Source of the DNA: Candidatus Omnitrophota bacterium
Lineage (GTDB): Bacteria > Omnitrophota > Gorgyraeia > JABMRN01 > RBG-13-46-9
DNA length: 57,025 bases
Reading direction: 5' to 3'
Assembly: GCA_024542975.1 (NCBI GenBank)
Contig: JAMXCZ010000004.1
Location: 1 to 57,025 of the forward strand
In this document: positions 17,374 to 26,377 of the stretch, in pieces
How positions within the stretch are numbered: the first letter of the stretch is position 1
Layout: each line of letters starts with the position of its first letter
The notes under the pieces: generated by a model
Databases searched by the model: none
Seen by the model: only the letters and a program-made list of their open reading frames with translations
What the model was told of the DNA's origin: nothing
Position numbers and translations under genes: made by a program

Positions 17374-17931
17374 TTAATTCAGGGAGATCCTGTTATCGTT
17401 TTCGTCGTAGGTATAACGCTCTTTGCCGTTCAGTTTATGCACCCTGACATCCACGACGCTAAGCTTGCCATTTTTGTTTTCGACATCGAGGTCCAAATCC
17501 AGGAATTCGCCTGTATTCACATCCGTAAAATCAGCGCAGGAATAGTAATAGTCACCCGTTTTCCCCACTCTCTCGTGAACTCTCACAAGGGCCAATTTTC
17601 GCGTAACTCCGGTTTCGGCATCGTATATCTCGAAGGTCCCGGTTGCGGCTGATTCTCCCAGGACGTGATTTTTCATCGTCCGGCGAATCTCATCGGCAGA
17701 CGGTTGTTTTGCTACGTTCGCTCCGCCGTGCTCCTTGCCACCATGTTCCTGCGTAACTCCACCGTGTTCCTGCGTAACCCCACCGTGTTCCTGTGTCTTA
17801 CCGCCATGCTCCTTGTCACCCTGCTCATGCGTAGCCCCGCCGTGTTCTTTACCGCCGTGCTCAGCTGCGCAGGAAGCCTGTGTCAGGCAAAATAATACCG
17901 CTACTGCCAGAAGAAAATATCTTATTTTCAT
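17374..17931 (-). CDS. Secreted protein with EHGG repeats
   Basis: 185 residues: signal peptide (1-23), then residues 24-72 contain eight EHGG or EHGG-like units (AEHGGKEHGG, THEQGDKEHGG, TQEHGGVTQEHGG), then a beta-rich soluble domain (about 80-185: GTFEIYDAETGVTRKLALVRVHERVG; YTYDENDNRISLN). The histidine repeats suggest low-affinity metal binding in the periplasm (inference). The repeats are near identical at DNA level, so copy number may vary. 6 bp after the transglutaminase gene. Confidence 0.75.
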   Translation of the reverse strand: MKIRYFLLAVAVLFCLTQASCAAEHGGKEHGGATHEQGDKEHGGKTQEHGGVTQEHGGVTQEHGGKEHGGANVAKQPSADEIRRTMKNHVLGESAATGTFEIYDAETGVTRKLALVRVHERVGKTGDYYYSCADFTDVNTGEFLDLDLDVENKNGKLSVVDVRVHKLNGKERYTYDENDNRISLN

Positions 17932-17937
17932 CTTCTG

Positions 17938-18918
17938 TTAACTCCTTTCTTTAACCCGAATTCCAAACACTACATCCACGTTCCTATATGGCTTGCCGTC
18001 TACTTCCACATAAGGATATATAAAATAATTCAAGGGCTCCCCTTCCTGGGAGGGCTCAAGAATTATATCGCGCCCTTTACTGAACTCAATGCGGCTTGAA
18101 TCCACCGTCCCGAAATGATACTCATATTTTGATCTGTCCTTCCACGCCTCCGATATATCCACAGGAATCCAGCCTGTGCCTGCCACGTAAAACTCGGCCC
18201 AGCAATGGTAAGACTTCGATTTGGACTTGCCACTCTTGGGGAAGGGTATACCTATAACAAACCTCGCGGGTATGTTGCTTGCGCGGGAAAGGGATATGAA
18301 AACCGAATGAAAATCCGTGCAGTTCCCTTTCTTGAGATCGCATGCGCGCTCGGTATCGCCATTGCCCCAGCCCGGTGTTATCTTGTCGTAGGTAAAATTT
18401 TCGAACACATAATCGTATATAGCCCGCGCTTTTTCCACAACAGTACTTTTGTCTCCGGTTATTTCCGATGCGAGCTTTTTCACTCTGGGGCTTAAGGTAA
18501 CAAGCTTATTCGGAAGGAGGTATTTTTTCAGTTCCTGATCGGAGTAGGTTATTTTACCGGGACTTGCCGGGTCCGGATGGTTCGAATATTCATACCGCTC
18601 GACATTGTACCGCATATTGATTTCTATAGATGAGCTCTCGGGAGACTCTATGGAATAATACGCTATCTTATTTCCGTATTTTTTATCACGCGTTATTTTG
18701 GGCTGCCACCCGCCGGGGCTCTCTTCCTTTATCTTCTGGTACGGAGTCTGGGAGGGATAGGGGGCCCATATTTTTACAATGGAAGCGCCTTCGGGGATAT
18801 CCTTTATTACGTAGTCATAATCCAAAACAACGCTTCTGTGCTTAGGCAATTCCATACTTCTTGCTGCGGGCGCAAGCAAAAACGCAAGCGTAAGAAAAAC
18901 GCTAAAAAATGTTCTCAT
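17938..18918 (-). CDS. Secreted transglutaminase-like cysteine protease-fold protein
   Basis: 326 residues, signal peptide (1-21). The catalytic triad is visible: Cys in KKGNCTDFHSVFISLSR (about 205), His in SYHCWAEFYV (about 245) and Asp in PVDISEAW (about 258). It has an N-terminal beta domain before the transglutaminase core. The family includes periplasmic amide-bond hydrolases or cross-linkers; the substrate is not evident. It overlaps tlpA by 17 bp. Confidence 0.87.
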   Translation of the reverse strand: MRTFFSVFLTLAFLLAPAARSMELPKHRSVVLDYDYVIKDIPEGASIVKIWAPYPSQTPYQKIKEESPGGWQPKITRDKKYGNKIAYYSIESPESSSIEINMRYNVERYEYSNHPDPASPGKITYSDQELKKYLLPNKLVTLSPRVKKLASEITGDKSTVVEKARAIYDYVFENFTYDKITPGWGNGDTERACDLKKGNCTDFHSVFISLSRASNIPARFVIGIPFPKSGKSKSKSYHCWAEFYVAGTGWIPVDISEAWKDRSKYEYHFGTVDSSRIEFSKGRDIILEPSQEGEPLNYFIYPYVEVDGKPYRNVDVVFGIRVKERS

Positions 18919-19420
18919 TTTCTGCTTCGTTTATAGAGTGGCCGTAATATAAAATTTTGGCGTCTTTTCCGACTGCAATAATCGTCGGTACTCCGCGCAC
19001 GCCGTATGCATTGGCCACACTTCCGTCAGAATCGAGCGCCATCGGATAAGATAGCCCCTTTTTTTCGGCAAATGCTGCGACTTTAGCCCGGCTTTCGCCC
19101 TCATTAATGCCGATTACGGCTACTTTACCCTTGTTTTTTCGGTAGAAATTTTCGACATGCGGAGCTTCCGCTGCGCAGTGAGGGCACCAGGTGGCCCAAA
19201 ACACCAAAACCGCCTTTTTTTCTTTTAATACATCCTTCAGGATTATTCTTTCCCCTCCGGTCGTCTCCAGCGTAAAATCAGGAGCAGCATCGCCCAGGCC
19301 AATTGCATAAACATTATTCGTAAAACACCCTACGAGTGCGCCAAAGAATAGAAGCGACGTAAAAAGAGCAGGCCGGATCCGGAAAGTCTTTGTGTAATTA
19401 TTCATTTTTAACCATCTCAT
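18902..19420 (-). CDS. TlpA-like periplasmic thioredoxin
   Basis: 172 residues from the ATG at 19420, which overlaps the ccdA stop (TAATG); 19405 is an alternative, and longer upstream versions run into ccdA. Signal segment, then a redoxin fold with catalytic WATWCPHC, GVRGVPT cis-proline loop and DFTLETTGGE. Likely receives electrons from CcdA and reduces periplasmic disulfides (for example cytochrome c assembly). Confidence 0.9.
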   Translation of the reverse strand: MRWLKMNNYTKTFRIRPALFTSLLFFGALVGCFTNNVYAIGLGDAAPDFTLETTGGERIILKDVLKEKKAVLVFWATWCPHCAAEAPHVENFYRKNKGKVAVIGINEGESRAKVAAFAEKKGLSYPMALDSDGSVANAYGVRGVPTIIAVGKDAKILYYGHSINEAENENIF

Positions 19421-20118
19421 TATATACTGAGCATCCCGGCTCTGTAAATAAAATATTCGCCGAGAAGGATCATCAGGAAAGCCATGACCCTCTGAACAGC
19501 ATGCATCCACCTCTCGGATTTACGTACGGTCGCAAGTATCCCCGCAAAGGTGCCGATAAGTATAAGAAGCGTCCCAAGGCCTATTGCGAATACGAAAAGG
19601 AGTGTAAAACCAAAAACAGGGTTTTGCTTCGTAGCCACATACGTAAGAAGGGCCCCCAGAACAGCCGCGGTACACGGCGCAGCCACAAATCCCGACGCAG
19701 CGCCCATAAAAAACACCGGGATAATCGATCCGCCCTTTCTCACACGCCCCACACCGGCCCTGCTCAACAAAAAAGTGGGAAGCGTTATGACGCCGAGCAG
19801 CGCGAGAGCAAAAAGGATGATTATATTCCCCACTATGAGATGCGCTACCGGGTTTGACTGAAGTTGGCCGAAAAGTTTTCCCGTAACCGCAGCGACCATC
19901 CCGAGCGCGGCAAACGTAAAGGCCATGCCAAGGACGTAGCTTAATGACAGTATGAAATTTCTAAAGCGCGATTTTTCCTTCTGCCCGCCTATCACGCCCA
20001 CTATTATAGGTATGAGAGGGTATACGCAGGGAGTAAAAGACGCGGCTACCCCTCCTAAGAATATCGCAATGTAGGTTATTACCGAAATATCTGAAAGGTA
20101 GCTTGAAATGTTTTCCAT
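19420..20118 (-). CDS. ccdA: CcdA/DsbD-type thiol-disulfide transmembrane transporter
   Basis: 232 residues, six membrane helices with the two conserved cysteines in SFTPCVYPLIPIIVGV and FVAAPCTAAVLGALL, the hallmark pair that shuttles electrons from cytosolic thioredoxin to the periplasm. Immediately followed by its likely partner tlpA. First gene of an operon whose promoter carries a palindromic operator (20125-20153). Confidence 0.93.
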   Translation of the reverse strand: MENISSYLSDISVITYIAIFLGGVAASFTPCVYPLIPIIVGVIGGQKEKSRFRNFILSLSYVLGMAFTFAALGMVAAVTGKLFGQLQSNPVAHLIVGNIIILFALALLGVITLPTFLLSRAGVGRVRKGGSIIPVFFMGAASGFVAAPCTAAVLGALLTYVATKQNPVFGFTLLFVFAIGLGTLLILIGTFAGILATVRKSERWMHAVQRVMAFLMILLGEYFIYRAGMLSI

Positions 20119-20124
20119 AGTAAT

Positions 20125-20153
20125 AATGATACTACGAAAGTATCATTTGTCAA
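20125..20153 (-). promoter_or_regulatory. ccdA promoter with AATGATACT-N5-AGTATCATT operator
   Basis: Minus strand TTGACA (20153-20148), 16-bp spacer, TATCAT (20131-20126). A 23-bp perfect palindrome (9-bp arms, 5-bp centre) fills the spacer and -10. The same arrangement occurs upstream of gnd. The -35 lies inside the last codons of pgl. Confidence 0.75.
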
Positions 20154-20931
20154 TTGAAATTTTCTTTTTTTTCGGCACGCTAAATACGGCGCGACCGAGA
20201 AGGAAATAAATATTGCCCCTTGAGCGTTTCACCATGGCTGCGGGGAGAAAACTTCTTTTTGAGCGCAATACCTCTTTTACAACTCCGGCTTTTTCCCCGC
20301 CTTTTACGATAAAAATTATGTTGCGCGCATTCAGGAGTACGGGCAACGTAAGTGTTATACGCTCCGTCTTTACCGCGCTATCACTTACGGATACTACCAG
20401 GCGCTTTCTTTCCTGAAGAGTTTTGTTGCCCGGAAAGAGCGACGCGGTGTGCCCATCGGCGCCGAGTCCAAGCATAATCAGGTCAAATTTGGGAAATCCA
20501 CCTTTTTTTATTTTAAAAAAAATCTTTACGCTTCTTTCATATTTCACAGCGGAAAGGGCGGATGTTTTCTCTATGCTTACCGCATGGACGTTACGCGAGG
20601 GAAAACCTGCGCGGTCAAGGAGGTTTTCTTTTACCATGCGGTAATTGCTTTCACGGTTTTTTTTGGAAACAAATCTTTCGTCCGCAAAGAAGATATGGGT
20701 AGACTGCCGGTTTATTTCTTTGCCGGACGCGGCGAGGCGCCTGTAAAATCCAACCGGGGAAGTTCCTCCGGAAACCGCCGCCGTAAATACACCTCTTTCT
20801 CTCATTGCCCCTTCACCGATCTCCTTCCATTTCTCGCAGGCAAATTCGTCAAGGGTATAATGATCGTCAAAAATAAGGATAGACCCCTTTTTAGCCGTTC
20901 GCAAAACGCCATTTCCTTCTGTCTCTTTCAA
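20143..20931 (-). CDS. pgl: 6-phosphogluconolactonase
   Basis: 262 residues, SugarP isomerase-like fold with AAVSGGTSPVGFYRRL, FFADERFV and LGLGADGHTASLFPG, all conserved in Pgl/DevB. Hydrolyses 6-phosphogluconolactone from Zwf. Overlaps zwf by 41 bp; the start is TTG at 20931 or TTG at 20904 (the latter has AAGGAAATGG upstream), so the first nine residues are uncertain. Its 3' end contains the -35 of the ccdA promoter. Confidence 0.92.
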   Translation of the reverse strand: MKETEGNGVLRTAKKGSILIFDDHYTLDEFACEKWKEIGEGAMRERGVFTAAVSGGTSPVGFYRRLAASGKEINRQSTHIFFADERFVSKKNRESNYRMVKENLLDRAGFPSRNVHAVSIEKTSALSAVKYERSVKIFFKIKKGGFPKFDLIMLGLGADGHTASLFPGNKTLQERKRLVVSVSDSAVKTERITLTLPVLLNARNIIFIVKGGEKAGVVKEVLRSKRSFLPAAMVKRSRGNIYFLLGRAVFSVPKKKKISIDK

Positions 20932-22438
20932 TCAGCTCGCCTGCTGCCCGAGGACCCCACGTGAACGCGGAATAATTGGGGAAGTCCTGTGGCGAGTTGT
21001 TTTCCCAGCTCTTTACGATCGGATCTACAACCTCCCACATCGCTTCTACCCCGTCCTGGCGCGCAAAGAGTGTCAAATCCCCTTTTATACAGTCTACAAG
21101 GAGGCGCTCATAAGGCGGGTGCTGCCTGATCTTAAAATTCTTTTCGTAGTTAAATTCCATCTTGACGGAATACGGCTGGTTTCCTACCCCGGGATATTTT
21201 ACACTGAAGCCCAGGTAGATCTCTTCTTCGGGCTGTAGGCCTAAAACAATACTATTGGGCTTTAAATCGTCGCAGGTCCTCCCGAACAATTTTAAAGGCG
21301 GCTGCTTGAACTGAACGTATATTTCGCTCAAACGCTCACGCATCCTTTTTCCTGCGCGGACATAAAAAGGGACGTCCGCCCATCGCCAGTTGTCGATATA
21401 AAATTTCCCGGCAAAAAACGTAGGGACAAAAGACCCGGGCGAGACATTTTCTTCTTTCCTGTAACCGGGAACATTTTTATTACCTAATTTGCCCGGGCCA
21501 TATTGGCCGCGCACAAAAAAAGAATCTATATACTGTTTACTCATAGGCCTTATGGTGCGAAATACCTTTACCTTCTCGTCCCTTACGAGGTCCGCTTCAA
21601 AGCCTACCGGGGGCTCCATCGCAACAAGCGCCATAAGTTGCATTATGTGGTTCTGGACAATGTCCCTCACCACGCCTGACTGTTCGTAAAAAACGCCTCT
21701 GTGCTCAATACCCATGTCTTCCGCCACTGTAATTTGTACATGGTCGATGTAGCGCCTGTTCCATAAGGGCTCGAAAATGCTGTTTCCGAAGCGGAAAAAA
21801 AGTATGTTTTGGACCGTGTCCTTACCGAGGTAGTGGTCTATGCGGTAAATCTGCTTTTCGTCAAATGCCTCTAAGAGCAGGTTGTTAAGGCGCGTGGCTG
21901 ACTCTTTATCCCTGCCGAACGGCTTCTCGATTATCGCCTTACTTCTTAAGGGACCTTTGCAAAGATTAAATTTTTGCAAGCGGCGAATGATACCGGGAAC
22001 AAGTTTCGGCGGAACTGCAAGGTAAAACAAAATATTCGGCTCGGCGCTTCCTGAACCTTTGGACAGCTTTTCTATTTTTCCGCACAGATTCTCGTATAAT
22101 TCATCCCTACCGAGATCGCCCGCGAGGTAGGAAAGGTGCCCGGAAAAACCATCTATTTCCTTTTTCCCCGGACGGTTTCTTTTAAATTTCCCTATGGCAG
22201 ACTTCGCAAAATTACGGTATTGTTTATCGTTCAATTCGGGAAGCCCTACACCCAAAATAGAAAATTCCTTTACAAAATTCTCTTCGGCGTAAAGATGGTA
22301 AACAGAGGGTAAGATCTTGCGGGCGCTCAAATCGCCCGCGCCGCCGAATATAACCATAACGAAAGGGCTTACCTTAGGTAAGGCAATAGGCACTTCGCAC
22401 GTTTCCAAAAATCTGCTCTGCAATTTTATTTTTTGCAT
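20891..22438 (-). CDS. zwf: Glucose-6-phosphate 1-dehydrogenase
   Basis: 515 residues, full length. NAD(P)-binding FGGAGDLSARKILPSVYHL (28-46), catalytic RIDHYLGKDTVQN, and RWADVPFYVRAGKRM. Oxidises glucose 6-phosphate to 6-phosphogluconolactone with NADP. Overlaps tal (ATG inside the tal 3' end) and pgl, so the oxidative steps are co-translated with transaldolase. Confidence 0.97.
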   Translation of the reverse strand: MQKIKLQSRFLETCEVPIALPKVSPFVMVIFGGAGDLSARKILPSVYHLYAEENFVKEFSILGVGLPELNDKQYRNFAKSAIGKFKRNRPGKKEIDGFSGHLSYLAGDLGRDELYENLCGKIEKLSKGSGSAEPNILFYLAVPPKLVPGIIRRLQKFNLCKGPLRSKAIIEKPFGRDKESATRLNNLLLEAFDEKQIYRIDHYLGKDTVQNILFFRFGNSIFEPLWNRRYIDHVQITVAEDMGIEHRGVFYEQSGVVRDIVQNHIMQLMALVAMEPPVGFEADLVRDEKVKVFRTIRPMSKQYIDSFFVRGQYGPGKLGNKNVPGYRKEENVSPGSFVPTFFAGKFYIDNWRWADVPFYVRAGKRMRERLSEIYVQFKQPPLKLFGRTCDDLKPNSIVLGLQPEEEIYLGFSVKYPGVGNQPYSVKMEFNYEKNFKIRQHPPYERLLVDCIKGDLTLFARQDGVEAMWEVVDPIVKSWENNSPQDFPNYSAFTWGPRAAGELIERDRRKWRFANG

Positions 22439-23559
22439 AACTCTTTGGATTTTTTCTCTATCGTATCGAGAAGCGAGTCAAAGGACTTTACAAATGCCCC
22501 GACCCCGTCTTTTAGCAGTTTCGCGCATACTGTGTTTATATCAATGCCCATGTTGCCGAGCGCTTGAATCGTATCGGCGCTTTTGCTTATATCCCGCGAA
22601 AGCGCCTCCCGGACGGCGCCGTGATCCAGAAAAGCCTCGAGCGTAGCTCCGGGCATTGTATTTACCGTATTTTTCGCTATCAATTCGGTTACATATTTGA
22701 TATCGCTGTAGGCAGGGTTTTTTGCGCTCGTGGATCCCCAGAGCGGACGCTGTATATTTGCGCCCTTTTCTTTTAGTTTTTTAAATTCGCCTGAAGAAAA
22801 AATTTCCAGGAATTTTCCGTAGATTACAGCGGAATTGGCAACTGCGGCTTTACCCTTTAGCGCGGTTTTTTCTTCTTTCCTTTGTCGATTGCCCTCACGG
22901 GACGCTTCCTCATCCAGCAACTTGTCGCACGCCGTATCGATCCTGCTTACAAAAACGCTTGCGACAGAATGCACCTTTCGCGCGTCGCGGCCGCTGTCGA
23001 GCAGGCGCCTTATTCCGCGCATGTACGCTCCAGCAGTTTTTATGTACTGCTCGAGAGAGAAAATTAGCGTTATGTTGATATTTGCGCCGCTCGCGGTCAA
23101 TTCTTCTACGGCGCCGAAACCTTCATCCGTAGACGGCACTTTCAGCATCAGATTCGGGCGGTTTACGGATTTCAGTAATCTTTTTCCCTCTTCTATGGTC
23201 TCGCGGGTTTTAAATGCCAGCTTGGGATTTATCTCGAGGCTTACATACCCATCAAGCCCGCCTGTTTCCCCGTAAACACCCCTGAATAGATCGCAGGCGT
23301 CCTGAATGTCTCCTGTAGTAAGTTTGTCATAAATTTCAAACGTTGTTTTTTCCAAAGAACAAAATTTTTTTATCTCTTCGTCATACTCGTTTCCACCGCT
23401 TATCGATTTATCAAATATCGTCGGGTTTGACGTCATTCCCCTCAAGCCTCTGCCTATTAATTCTTTCAGTTTGCCGCCGGAAATAAGGGACCGGCTGATA
23501 TTGTCAAGCCACACGCTCTGGCCGTAAAGAGAAAGTTTCTCAATGCTGTTTCCACCCAT
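22426..23559 (-). CDS. tal: Transaldolase (long form)
   Basis: 377 residues. GMTSNPTIFDKSISGG, the Schiff-base lysine in LMLKVPSTDEG, NITLIFSLEQY and LWGSTSAKNPAYSD identify a transaldolase of the longer (about 370) class. Transfers a dihydroxyacetone unit between sedoheptulose 7-P and glyceraldehyde 3-P. Good AAGGAG before ATG 23559; 1 bp from tkt-C and overlapping zwf. Confidence 0.96.
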   Translation of the reverse strand: MGGNSIEKLSLYGQSVWLDNISRSLISGGKLKELIGRGLRGMTSNPTIFDKSISGGNEYDEEIKKFCSLEKTTFEIYDKLTTGDIQDACDLFRGVYGETGGLDGYVSLEINPKLAFKTRETIEEGKRLLKSVNRPNLMLKVPSTDEGFGAVEELTASGANINITLIFSLEQYIKTAGAYMRGIRRLLDSGRDARKVHSVASVFVSRIDTACDKLLDEEASREGNRQRKEEKTALKGKAAVANSAVIYGKFLEIFSSGEFKKLKEKGANIQRPLWGSTSAKNPAYSDIKYVTELIAKNTVNTMPGATLEAFLDHGAVREALSRDISKSADTIQALGNMGIDINTVCAKLLKDGVGAFVKSFDSLLDTIEKKSKELCKK

Positions 23560-23560
23560 G

Positions 23561-24511
23561 TTACGCTCCTTTTTTGCGGCCCAGGACCTTTTGCGCCGCG
23601 CGGATTATGTCTACGTCTTTTAGATGATACTTTGCGAGAAGCTCATCCGGAGAACCGGATTCACCGAAGCTATCCCCGACCGCAACCATTTCTACGGGAA
23701 CGGGATTCTTCTTTACCAGAACCTCCGCCACCGCGCTACCAAGGCCTCCGTTAATCTGGTGCTCTTCACAAGTCACGATCGCGCCTGTTTCGCGGGCAGC
23801 ATTCGTTATGATCGCAGCGTCAATCGGCTTTATTGTATGCATATTGATAACCCTCGCGTTTATTCCCTTGTCGAGAAGCGCATCGGCAGCCTTAAGCGCC
23901 TCCCAAACCATGATCCCGCACGCAATTAAAGTTACGTCCCGCCCGGCCCTTAAGGTATCTGCCTTTCCTATAACAAAGGGGTCTTTTTCCTTCGTAATTG
24001 TAGGTACAGCAAACCTTCCGAGCCTCATATACACGGGGCCGCGCATGTCGGCGATTGCTTTCGTGGCTTTTTTTGTTTCTAAGCCGTCTGCGGGGGCAAG
24101 CACGGTTATGTTGGGCAAAACACGCGTTATGGCGAGATCCTCCAGGCACTGCGCTGTTGCTCCATCCTCGCCTACGGTAAGCCCGGCGTGCGAGCCGACA
24201 AGCTTTACGTTCCGCCTGTTGTAACAGATCGAAATCCTGAGGATACCGTAAGCCCGGTTTGTAAGAAACACCGCAAACGATGAGGCGAACGGAATGAGGC
24301 CTACAAGGCTCAAGCCAACCGCAGAGCCCAGGATATCCTGTTCCGCAATTCCCAGGTTAAAAAATCTTTCCGGAAATTCTTTTTTAAAGCGCTCTGCGCG
24401 GGTAGAGTCTTCCAGGTCTCCTGATACGACTACCACATTCCGGTTTTCCCTCCCCAGCTCCATAAGCGCTTCTCCGAAAGCATCCCTGGTAGCTTTTACC
24501 TCCGGAGACAT
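23561..24511 (-). CDS. Transketolase, C-terminal (pyrimidine-binding) subunit
   Basis: 316 residues from ATG 24511, chosen for GGGAGGGGAG just upstream; a longer version would overlap the N-terminal subunit by over 100 bp. VVVVSGDLEDSTRAERFKKEF, FNLGIAEQDILGSAVGLS and SHAGLTVGEDGATAQCLEDLA are typical of split transketolases. Works as a heterodimer with the product of 24513-25340, using thiamine diphosphate. Confidence 0.95.
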   Translation of the reverse strand: MSPEVKATRDAFGEALMELGRENRNVVVVSGDLEDSTRAERFKKEFPERFFNLGIAEQDILGSAVGLSLVGLIPFASSFAVFLTNRAYGILRISICYNRRNVKLVGSHAGLTVGEDGATAQCLEDLAITRVLPNITVLAPADGLETKKATKAIADMRGPVYMRLGRFAVPTITKEKDPFVIGKADTLRAGRDVTLIACGIMVWEALKAADALLDKGINARVINMHTIKPIDAAIITNAARETGAIVTCEEHQINGGLGSAVAEVLVKKNPVPVEMVAVGDSFGESGSPDELLAKYHLKDVDIIRAAQKVLGRKKGA

Positions 24512-24512
24512 A

Positions 24513-25340
24513 TTACTCCCCTCCCAATTCTTTAATCGCTTTTTCATACTCATCTTTTTTAGGGGCTTTACCGTGCCATTTGGCCTGGCCCTCCATAAAC
24601 GAAACGCCTTTACCCTTAGTGGTACGCGCAATTATAAATGTGGGCTTTCCTCGAACGGTATCAAATTCGTCGAGCGCGGATATTATTTTTTTAAAATCGT
24701 GGCCGTCTATCTCTATGGTATGCCACCCGAAGCTTCGCCATTTGTCAGCGAGCGGATCTTCGTTCTTTATCTCGCTTACCGGGCCGTTTTCCTGGACCAT
24801 GTTGCGGTCAAGAATGGCGCACACCTTATCCAGTTTATGGTGCGAGGCGGTCATCGCCGCTTCCCAGTTCTGGCCTTCCTGAATTTCCCCGTCGCCCAGC
24901 AGGCAATAAACATTAAAGTTCTCCTTCTTAATTTTTGCGCCGAGCGCAATGCCGTTTGCGACAGACAGCCCCTGGCCCAATGAACCCGTTGAAAGTTCGA
25001 CCCCCGGAACGCCGATGTGAACGTGGCCCTGAAGCCGGCTTCCCAATTTACGAAACGTCTTAAGTTCTTCTTTCGGGAAATAACCACGGTTTGCGAGGGT
25101 CACGTATACAACGGGGCTCGCGTGCCCCTTCGACATTATAAACCGGTCCCTTAAGGGCCAGGAAGGGTTTTCGGGCTTGTGCTTCATTTTGTAGTAATAA
25201 AGAGCTATCAAAATCTCAACGGCGGATAACGAGCCGCCGGGGTGTCCGCTCCCGGCCTCATATATTGTGCGAAGGATTTCTTTTCTGAACCGGCGGGCCA
25301 GGCCTTGCAACTCTTCGATATCTACTTTTTTCGTGTCCAT
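24513..25340 (-). CDS. Transketolase, N-terminal (ThDP-binding) subunit
   Basis: 275 residues. Contains GHPGGSLSAVEILIALYYY, SKGHASPVVYVTLA, GSLGQGLSVANGIALG and the ThDP motif LGDGEIQEGQNWEAAM ending in N. Standard half-size bacterial subunit. First gene of the tkt-tal-zwf-pgl unit, separated from gnd by a perfect hairpin and a nested repeat, so it may have a separate promoter, but none is obvious in the 70-bp gap. Confidence 0.95.
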   Translation of the reverse strand: MDTKKVDIEELQGLARRFRKEILRTIYEAGSGHPGGSLSAVEILIALYYYKMKHKPENPSWPLRDRFIMSKGHASPVVYVTLANRGYFPKEELKTFRKLGSRLQGHVHIGVPGVELSTGSLGQGLSVANGIALGAKIKKENFNVYCLLGDGEIQEGQNWEAAMTASHHKLDKVCAILDRNMVQENGPVSEIKNEDPLADKWRSFGWHTIEIDGHDFKKIISALDEFDTVRGKPTFIIARTTKGKGVSFMEGQAKWHGKAPKKDEYEKAIKELGGE

Positions 25341-25353
25341 ATCGTTTCTAAAA

Positions 25354-25413
25354 GAGATCCTTCGTCACTGCCTGCCTGCCAGCAGGCAGGCAGGCAGGCG
25401 TTCCTCAAGATGA
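25354..25413. repeat. Nested intergenic repeat (GCCTGCC/GGCAGGC insert)
   Basis: GAGATCCTTCGTCACT and GTTCCTCAAGATGA, which look like two halves of one short dispersed repeat, are separated by a 30-nt (CCTG)n/(CAGG)n palindrome at 25370-25399. It sits upstream of the transketolase start and next to the terminator hairpin. Confidence 0.5.
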
Positions 25414-25457
25414 ATGGTTGGGGAGTTTTTTTATGTAAAAAAACTCCCCAACCATTC
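25412..25457. terminator. Perfect 22-bp inverted repeat, bidirectional-type terminator
   Basis: Arms of 22 nt pair perfectly around a 2-nt centre: GAATGGTTGGGGAG, a T7 run, then the mirror image. Each strand ends its stem with T/A runs. It begins 3 bp after the gnd stop, so it should terminate or attenuate gnd transcription before the tkt genes. Confidence 0.75.
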
Positions 25458-25459
25458 AA

Positions 25460-26362
25460 TTACTTTTTTGCGACAGCGTGCCCGCCGAATTCGTTACGGA
25501 GCGCCGCGATAACCTTCGCGCTAAAAGACTCTTTCTGCCTGGAGCGAAAGCGCTCTAAAAGCGCCAGTGTGATAACCGGCGCCGGCACATTCTCGTTTAT
25601 CGCTTCCGCCACTGTCCAACGCCCTTCCCCGGAATCAGCGACAAAACCGCGTATATCCTTAAGATGCGGGCTCTTCTTAAATGTATTTTCGGCAAGCTCC
25701 AGGATCCAGGAGCGTATGACGCTGCCCTGGTTCCACAAATGCGAGATGCCTTCAAGGCTAAGATTGAATTCCTTTTTCGCTTCCATTACCTCGAATCCCT
25801 CGCCGTAAGCCTGCAACATTGCGTATTCGATTCCGTTATGAACCATTTTTACGAAGTGTCCCGTTCCGTTCGAGCCGGCGCGCAGATATCCATCCTTCGG
25901 CGCAAGCGCCTGAAACACAGGCTCAAGAGCTTTAAAAGCCTTCTCCTCGCCGCCTATCATAAGGCAATACCCCACCGTAAGGCCCCAGACGCCGCCGCTC
26001 GTCCCTGCATCGATAAAATATATGTCTTTCTTTCTGAGTTCCGCGGCTCTCCTTACGGAATCTTTGTAATAGGAATTGCCTCCGTCTATTATTGTGTCAT
26101 TTTTTTCCATTAATGAAGCGAGCGAATTTATCGTCTCTTCCGTAGGGCGCCCTGCCGGCACCATGACCCATACAGAGCGCGGGGGCCTTAATTTAGCTAT
26201 AAGGTTCTCGAGCGAAGCGGATGGTTCGGCGCCCTTTTTTGCGAGAGATTTACGCAACTCTTCGCTTAAATCATACACCACTACCTCGTGGCCATGCCGA
26301 AGCAAGCGCTCTACCATATTCCCACCCATTTTCCCCAGGCCTACGAAACCTATTTTCATCAT
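25460..26362 (-). CDS. gnd: 6-phosphogluconate dehydrogenase, decarboxylating (short NAD-type)
   Basis: 300 residues, the short GntZ/YqeC class. GFVGLGKMGGNMVERL (nucleotide binding), DGGNSYYKDS, DAGTSGGVWGLTVG and the catalytic KMVHNGIEY. Converts 6-phosphogluconate to ribulose 5-phosphate. AAGGAGAAG precedes ATGATG, so the first methionine could be 26362 or 26359. Carries the same operator as ccdA; separated from the rest of the pentose-phosphate genes by a perfect hairpin. Confidence 0.94.
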   Translation of the reverse strand: MMKIGFVGLGKMGGNMVERLLRHGHEVVVYDLSEELRKSLAKKGAEPSASLENLIAKLRPPRSVWVMVPAGRPTEETINSLASLMEKNDTIIDGGNSYYKDSVRRAAELRKKDIYFIDAGTSGGVWGLTVGYCLMIGGEEKAFKALEPVFQALAPKDGYLRAGSNGTGHFVKMVHNGIEYAMLQAYGEGFEVMEAKKEFNLSLEGISHLWNQGSVIRSWILELAENTFKKSPHLKDIRGFVADSGEGRWTVAEAINENVPAPVITLALLERFRSRQKESFSAKVIAALRNEFGGHAVAKK

Positions 26363-26377
26363 CTTCTCCTTTTTATT

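Noticed and set aside
17370-17931. CRISPR-like array in the EHGG repeats
   Set aside because: Repeat units are short, coding and in frame without spacers; no cas genes. No CRISPR array was seen anywhere in the window.
17735-17941. Plus-strand PPCSCVT repeat protein
   Set aside because: Antisense reading of the EHGG repeats; no initiation signal and the true gene has a signal peptide and operon context.
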